Under the pieces are notes generated by a model that did not search any database, was not told the origin of the DNA, and saw nothing but the letters and a program-made list of their open reading frames with translations. Made by a program: the position numbers and the translations under genes. This document shows positions 7,734-10,067 of a DNA stretch of 10,067 nucleotides, piece by piece. The DNA comes from Draconibacterium sp. GTDB lineage: Bacteria; Bacteroidota; Bacteroidia; Bacteroidales; Prolixibacteraceae. Every line of letters starts with the position of its first letter. Positions within the stretch are counted from its first letter, which is position 1. The stretch is taken from contig JALUZN010000184.1 in assembly GCA_027011835.1 (NCBI GenBank), positions 1 to 10,067 of the forward strand, read 5' to 3'.

Positions 7734-8081
7734 TTTTATATCATTTCTTATTGTCCGATAAAGATAACAAATTGTAGAGAGATAAAAATTGTTTTGCCGG
7801 CAGCCGTGCTTTTCAGTTGTAGCTTCCTCGTTGCCATCCGGTGTTTGTAGTCAATCCGTGTGCTTCCTCCGGTCGCAGCCGTTTGCCAACAAACACTCGG
7901 TGTCACCTTCGCAAGGCTACCCTTACAATCACTGCCGGGGCGCCGGTGGTCGAATTCTTTTTCGCCTGTTTGTTGGTTTTTCCGATGCCTCTTAATTTTC
8001 TAAATTCACTTCCTGATTAATTTGACCGTTGGACAGGAGAAAAACTAAAGCAATATTCCAATATTGTAAATACCGGCAAAA
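7734..8081. other. 348-bp intergenic region with a GC-rich structured element
   Basis: No supportable gene lies between the two minus-strand genes. The region has three parts: an AT-rich leader of the DUF4369 gene (7734-7790), a block of about 55% GC (7791-7990) full of inverted and direct repeats, and an AT-rich part (7991-8081) with a palindrome. The GC of the middle block, counted by hand as 109 of 200 bases, is well above that of the surrounding intergenic DNA. A 68-codon open frame on the plus strand inside it looks spurious. Confidence 0.8.
7791..7990 (-). ncRNA. Candidate structured RNA or repeat element
   Basis: This GC-rich block can fold extensively. CCAACAAACA (7886-7895) pairs with TGTTTGTTGG (7967-7976), closing a domain that holds an 8-bp hairpin (7931-7938 with 7943-7950, loop GGCG, two G-T pairs) and a 4-bp hairpin CCTT/AAGG (7906-7909 with 7913-7916). 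Short direct repeats occur in the other half: GCAGCCGT at 7800 and 7875, GCTTCCTC at 7822 and 7862, CCGGTG at 7838 and 7943. Strand is uncertain; minus is favoured because both flanking genes run that way. It could be a small RNA, a 5' leader of the DUF4369 gene, or a dispersed REP/MITE-like repeat. No Rfam family is recognised. Confidence 0.35.
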
Positions 8082-8082
8082 C
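7791..8082. repeat. Terminal inverted repeat pair GTTTTGCCGG/CCGGCAAAAC
   Basis: Exact 10-bp inverted copies lie at 7791-7800 and 8073-8082. They bracket nearly the whole gap, and the left copy coincides with the point where GC content rises. The right copy overlaps the first base of the complemented stop codon (8082-8084) of the solute-binding protein gene. This is compatible with a small non-autonomous mobile element of about 292 bp. No clear target-site duplication is visible outside the repeats. Confidence 0.35.
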
Positions 8083-8087
8083 TAAAG
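8041..8087. repeat. Direct repeat AAAACTAAAG flanking a 16-bp palindrome
   Basis: AAAACTAAAG occurs at 8041-8050 and again at 8078-8087, the second copy covering the stop codon of the solute-binding protein gene. Immediately after the first copy is the dyad CAATATTCCAATATTG (8051-8066): 7-bp arms with a 2-bp centre. The dyad could be a DNA-binding site. The direct repeats could be a small local duplication. Confidence 0.4.
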
Positions 8088-9056
8088 TTTTATATGCATT
8101 CCCGGATTATGAATGTCGGTTGACGACTCGATGGGGATGTATATTTTATACTTTTTGGGTACCTCGTTCCAATTTTTGTAATAGGTGCCATTAAAATAGT
8201 AGCCTCTTTTTTCCCCGTTATTTGTTCCCTCGAAAAGCGAGTAGGGTTGAACGGGAGGATTAACGCCTGCCTCATTTCCGGTGCGGACAAGTTCGGTAAC
8301 TCCGTCGTTATCAATGTCGGCTTCAATCCAATTTATATGAAGAATTTTATTATATGTCCCATCTTTTATCATCTCTTTTATCTCCTTGTTAAATTTCGAA
8401 ATAATACGAGCGGCATTGGGAACATTCTTATTTAATGCAAAATAGAGCATTTTTGTTTTAAATGGTTTTGGCGATATGGCAAGGTACTCTTTTACATTGT
8501 TTAGCTCGAATTTTAACAGGTAGTTAATTAGTAGTTTGTCGACCAACATGTAATCTATTTTTTTGTCGAAAAGTTTTTCCAGATTAATCTGGTCGCTTTT
8601 GCTTGCTATTAATTCTAAATTTTTGGCTTTTAGAAGTCTGTCGCCGTAGGCATAATCTTTAACAATCCCTATTCTCTTTCCCGCTAACTCTTCTGTTGAA
8701 TTTATCGTAACATCGGCTCCTTTTAATGCAACTAAAAAAAGCTGGTTTTGCAGGTATGGATCCGAAAAAAGCAGTGTCTTTTCTCTTTCGGGAGTTTTCC
8801 AGAGTGCTGCACTTCCATCGAGCACATTGTTCTCAATGTCTTTTATAACTGTGTCGAAATCGGAGATAGTAAATGTTGCTTTTATCTCAATTCTCGCTAA
8901 AGCGGTTTTTACCAGGTCTTGGGCAACTGCCTCTTTCCCTTCGGTGTTTGTAAACGGCGGCCATATATCCGAGGCAAGTTTTAACTCCTGTTTCTGTGCA
9001 TAAATAAACTCCGAAAAACTAATTATAATTAATGCAATGGCTACTACTGTTTTCAT
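8082..9056 (-). CDS. Periplasmic family-3 solute-binding protein with Asp-rich C-terminal extension
   Basis: This 324-residue exported protein belongs to the extracellular solute-binding family 3 (amino-acid-binding type). Its signal peptide spans 1-20 (...EFIYA, Gln21 next). Residues about 24-242 show the family pattern: LKLASDIWPPF at the start, the hinge-region block DGSAALWKTPEREKTLLFSDPY (80-101) cut by an aromatic and charged ligand pocket, LAGKRIGIVKDYAYGD (124-139), and DGTYNKILHINW (232-243). A C-terminal extension of about 80 residues begins with DIDNDGVTE (247-255), an EF-hand/dockerin-like calcium-loop sequence, followed by Pro-, Gly- and Tyr-rich sequence. No permease or ATPase gene is adjacent, so transport is not shown; it may be a sensor or scavenging protein. 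The ligand cannot be read from the sequence. It lies 210 bp downstream of the FKBP gene, probably with its own promoter. Confidence 0.75.
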   Translation of the reverse strand: MKTVVAIALIIISFSEFIYAQKQELKLASDIWPPFTNTEGKEAVAQDLVKTALARIEIKATFTISDFDTVIKDIENNVLDGSAALWKTPEREKTLLFSDPYLQNQLFLVALKGADVTINSTEELAGKRIGIVKDYAYGDRLLKAKNLELIASKSDQINLEKLFDKKIDYMLVDKLLINYLLKFELNNVKEYLAISPKPFKTKMLYFALNKNVPNAARIISKFNKEIKEMIKDGTYNKILHINWIEADIDNDGVTELVRTGNEAGVNPPVQPYSLFEGTNNGEKRGYYFNGTYYKNWNEVPKKYKIYIPIESSTDIHNPGMHIKL

Positions 9057-9130
9057 AAAATTATTTCTAAAATTTTCTATTCATAGGTTTGAGTATATAA
9101 CAATATTGGGGAAGTAAGGTTTAGAAAATA

Positions 9131-9145
9131 ATACTTAAAAAGTAT
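9131..9145 (-). repeat. Short AT-rich dyad upstream of the solute-binding protein gene
   Basis: ATACTT (9131-9136) and AAGTAT (9140-9145) form a perfect 6-bp inverted repeat around AAA, 75 bp upstream of the start codon. It could be an operator or a weak hairpin between the FKBP gene and this one. A second dyad, AGTTGT/ACAACT, lies at 9228-9243. Nothing else is visible in the 210-bp gap 9057-9266; I see no TAnnTTTG box for the downstream gene. Confidence 0.25.
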
Positions 9146-9266
9146 CCGATTCTATAATTTTTCCTTTTCTCTTTTTTGTTGAAATTAATTAAACCTGTCT
9201 TTTTGTTATGGTTCGTCTATGTTTTGTAGTTGTTTATACAACTTCAATAAAACCCTAAAAAGTTTG

Positions 9267-9794
9267 TTAAGGATGAAGCACAGGTTTTAAGTCGTGCATC
9301 TCAACCGAAAAAATAAGGGGCGAGTAGGGAGGAATGGCTCCTTGCCCGTAACTGCCGTATGCATGTTCCGAAGGAATTATCATATCCATTTTTGTCCCTT
9401 TTTTCATTAGCCCGATTCCATCTACAAATCCTGGAATTAAATCGTCTTTTTTGAAATTGAATTTCCATATTCCACTGGGAAAGTGGTCATGTGATGAATC
9501 GAATATAGTGCCGTTAATCAGATAGCCTGTGTATTCGAGAAAACAGGTGTCGCCGGGTTGAACAAGAGGAAGTGAATCTACTCCTTCTTCGTACATTACA
9601 TAGTAAATTCCCAATTCTGTCGTGTCAACATCAAATCCATCCTTTTCAAGTTTTTCTATTGCTGCACTTATTTCCTGAGCTTCCATTTCGGGGGTTCGTG
9701 TTTCTATCTCCTCTGTTTTTGGCATACACGATGAGGCAAATAATAAAATTACGAGTACAAAAAAAGGTGCACCGTTTCTCAATGACTTTAACAT
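9267..9794 (-). CDS. FKBP-type peptidyl-prolyl cis-trans isomerase lipoprotein
   Basis: This 175-residue lipoprotein is predicted to catalyse cis-trans isomerisation of prolyl bonds in exported proteins, helping them fold in the periplasm. The signal peptide ends in the lipobox FASSC with the lipidated Cys at 23. A short helical linker follows (about 35-55), then one FKBP domain (about 78-172). Aligned by eye to FKBP12, the pocket residues are Tyr88, Phe98 and Asp99 (GTIFDSS), Ile120, Tyr146 (HAYG), Ile154 in AIPP and Phe162 (LIFSVEM). The pocket-floor Trp is replaced by Phe123 (PGFVDG), a change tolerated in some family members that may lower or retune activity. FKBP lipoproteins such as the gliding protein GldI exist in this phylum, but the context here gives no reason to use that name. 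It is transcribed from a candidate promoter about 30 bp upstream. Confidence 0.9.
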   Translation of the reverse strand: MLKSLRNGAPFFVLVILLFASSCMPKTEEIETRTPEMEAQEISAAIEKLEKDGFDVDTTELGIYYVMYEEGVDSLPLVQPGDTCFLEYTGYLINGTIFDSSHDHFPSGIWKFNFKKDDLIPGFVDGIGLMKKGTKMDMIIPSEHAYGSYGQGAIPPYSPLIFSVEMHDLKPVLHP

Positions 9795-9822
9795 GGCTTT
9801 AATTGTTTAAAAATTTTCGCGG

Positions 9823-9830
9823 CAAATATA
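9823..9830 (-). promoter_or_regulatory. Bacteroidota-type -7 box for the FKBP gene
   Basis: Read on the minus strand, 9830-9823 is TATATTTG, a full match to the Bacteroidota -7 consensus TAnnTTTG, 28 bp upstream of the FKBP start codon. The expected -33 TTTG at 19-21 bp spacing is not present; only a poor TTGG at 9859-9856 is seen, spaced 25 bp. The inferred leader is about 20 nt and AT-rich, with no strong Shine-Dalgarno sequence. Confidence 0.5.
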
Positions 9831-9988
9831 CTCAAATCATTTATTTATTCAGTTTCCAATTCGCTTCTCGATTGAGAAAATTGTTTTTCCTTTAATTAGA
9901 GAATTTATTCAACACAATAAGAGGAGAAGGAGAATCGCGTTGACTTTACTTTGTTATGGTTTTTTTAATTTGAAAAAAAGAGAATAAA

Positions 9989-10016
9989 AAAATCCCGGCG
10001 TCCACTCCGGGATTTT
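9989..10016 (-). terminator. Strong intrinsic terminator, probably bidirectional
   Basis: A 10-bp perfect stem, AAAATCCCGG (9989-9998) with CCGGGATTTT (10007-10016), closes an 8-nt loop. On the minus strand the stem is followed by an unbroken T tract (complement of 9992-9986); on the plus strand by TTTTATTTTATT. The better U-tract on the minus side suggests it ends a minus-strand gene entering from beyond 10067. It also shields the FKBP promoter from read-through. Confidence 0.85.
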
Positions 10017-10022
10017 ATTTTA

Positions 10023-10067
10023 TTATTTCCTCCTGTGTTTATAATTATACTGAGTTTGTATGGCACA
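10023..10067 (-). CDS. Possible 3' end of a minus-strand gene (partial)
   Basis: Reading leftward from the window edge, one frame is open for 14 codons (CAIQTQYNYKHRRK) and stops at TAA (10025-10023), 6 bp before the terminator stem. The basic ending and the stop-then-terminator arrangement fit the tail of a gene that starts outside the window. The fragment is too short to identify, and another minus frame is also open here, so this is tentative. Confidence 0.35.
   Translation of the reverse strand, partial: CAIQTQYNYKHRRK

Noticed and set aside
7789..7995. 68-codon plus-strand open frame in the GC-rich block
   Set aside because: It is antisense to both flanking genes, has a Cys/Ser/Pro-rich composition unlike any domain I know, no ribosome-binding site, and spans the hairpins. 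GC-rich DNA simply lacks stop codons here.
7998..8081. In-frame read-through extension after the stop codon of the solute-binding protein gene
   Set aside because: About 29 sense codons follow the TAG, but there is no recoding signal, and the extension has no similarity to the protein's domains. It is used only as a hint for the insertion hypothesis.
9941..9988. A TTGACT motif suggesting a plus-strand promoter for a small RNA ending at the terminator
   Set aside because: TTGACA-type -35 boxes are not used by the main sigma factor of Bacteroidota, and no TAnnTTTG box is correctly placed on the plus strand.
1..10067. Phage, CRISPR, toxin-antitoxin, insertion sequence with transposase, tRNA or rRNA
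   Set aside because: No regularly spaced repeats, transposase or integrase motifs, small paired toxin-like frames, or cloverleaf or rRNA sequences were seen.

Overview
The window looks like chromosomal DNA from a member of the Bacteroidota, most likely a Bacteroidales/Marinilabiliales-type marine or gut relative. The phylum is inferred from four things: the gene order bamD, RNA polymerase omega, coaBC, DUF4835 and recN; the 111-residue Rpb6-like omega subunit; many small secreted or outer-membrane proteins whose signal peptides end in ...FAQ or ...YAQ; and a match to the Bacteroidota -7 promoter box TAnnTTTG in front of the FKBP gene. Base composition is AT-rich and the genes are intact.

Positions 1-5044 (+ strand) hold a compact housekeeping block. 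It contains the outer-membrane assembly lipoprotein BamD, RNA polymerase omega, the bifunctional coenzyme A enzyme CoaBC, a DUF4835 secreted protein (a family I recall being linked to type IX secretion as PorD), and the DNA repair ATPase RecN. The spacings of 3, 10, 81 and 12 bp suggest one or two transcription units. Positions 5168-6768 (+ strand) hold two secreted beta-barrel-type outer-membrane proteins, 11 bp apart. The first is of the PorT/porin type; the second belongs to no family I recognise.

Positions 6798-9794 are all on the minus strand. They hold an FKBP-type prolyl isomerase lipoprotein (transcribed first), a periplasmic family-3 solute-binding protein with a C-terminal Asp-rich calcium-loop-like extension, and a DUF4369-type secreted protein that lacks the usual C-terminal thioredoxin domain. 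These three are separated by about 210 and 348 bp, so they are probably separate units. The right edge carries a strong hairpin terminator and possibly the last 14 codons of another minus-strand gene.

The most unusual stretch is the 348-bp gap at 7734-8081. About 200 bp of it (7791-7990) is near 55% GC, in contrast to its AT-rich surroundings. It contains several hairpins and two mutually exclusive long-range stems. A 10-bp inverted repeat, whose right copy reaches into the stop codon of the neighbouring gene, flanks the whole gap. It is best read as a structured non-coding RNA or a small non-autonomous repeat element, not a gene. In coaBC, a run of ten A residues sits exactly at the junction of the two catalytic domains, and two classical decarboxylase residues are replaced.
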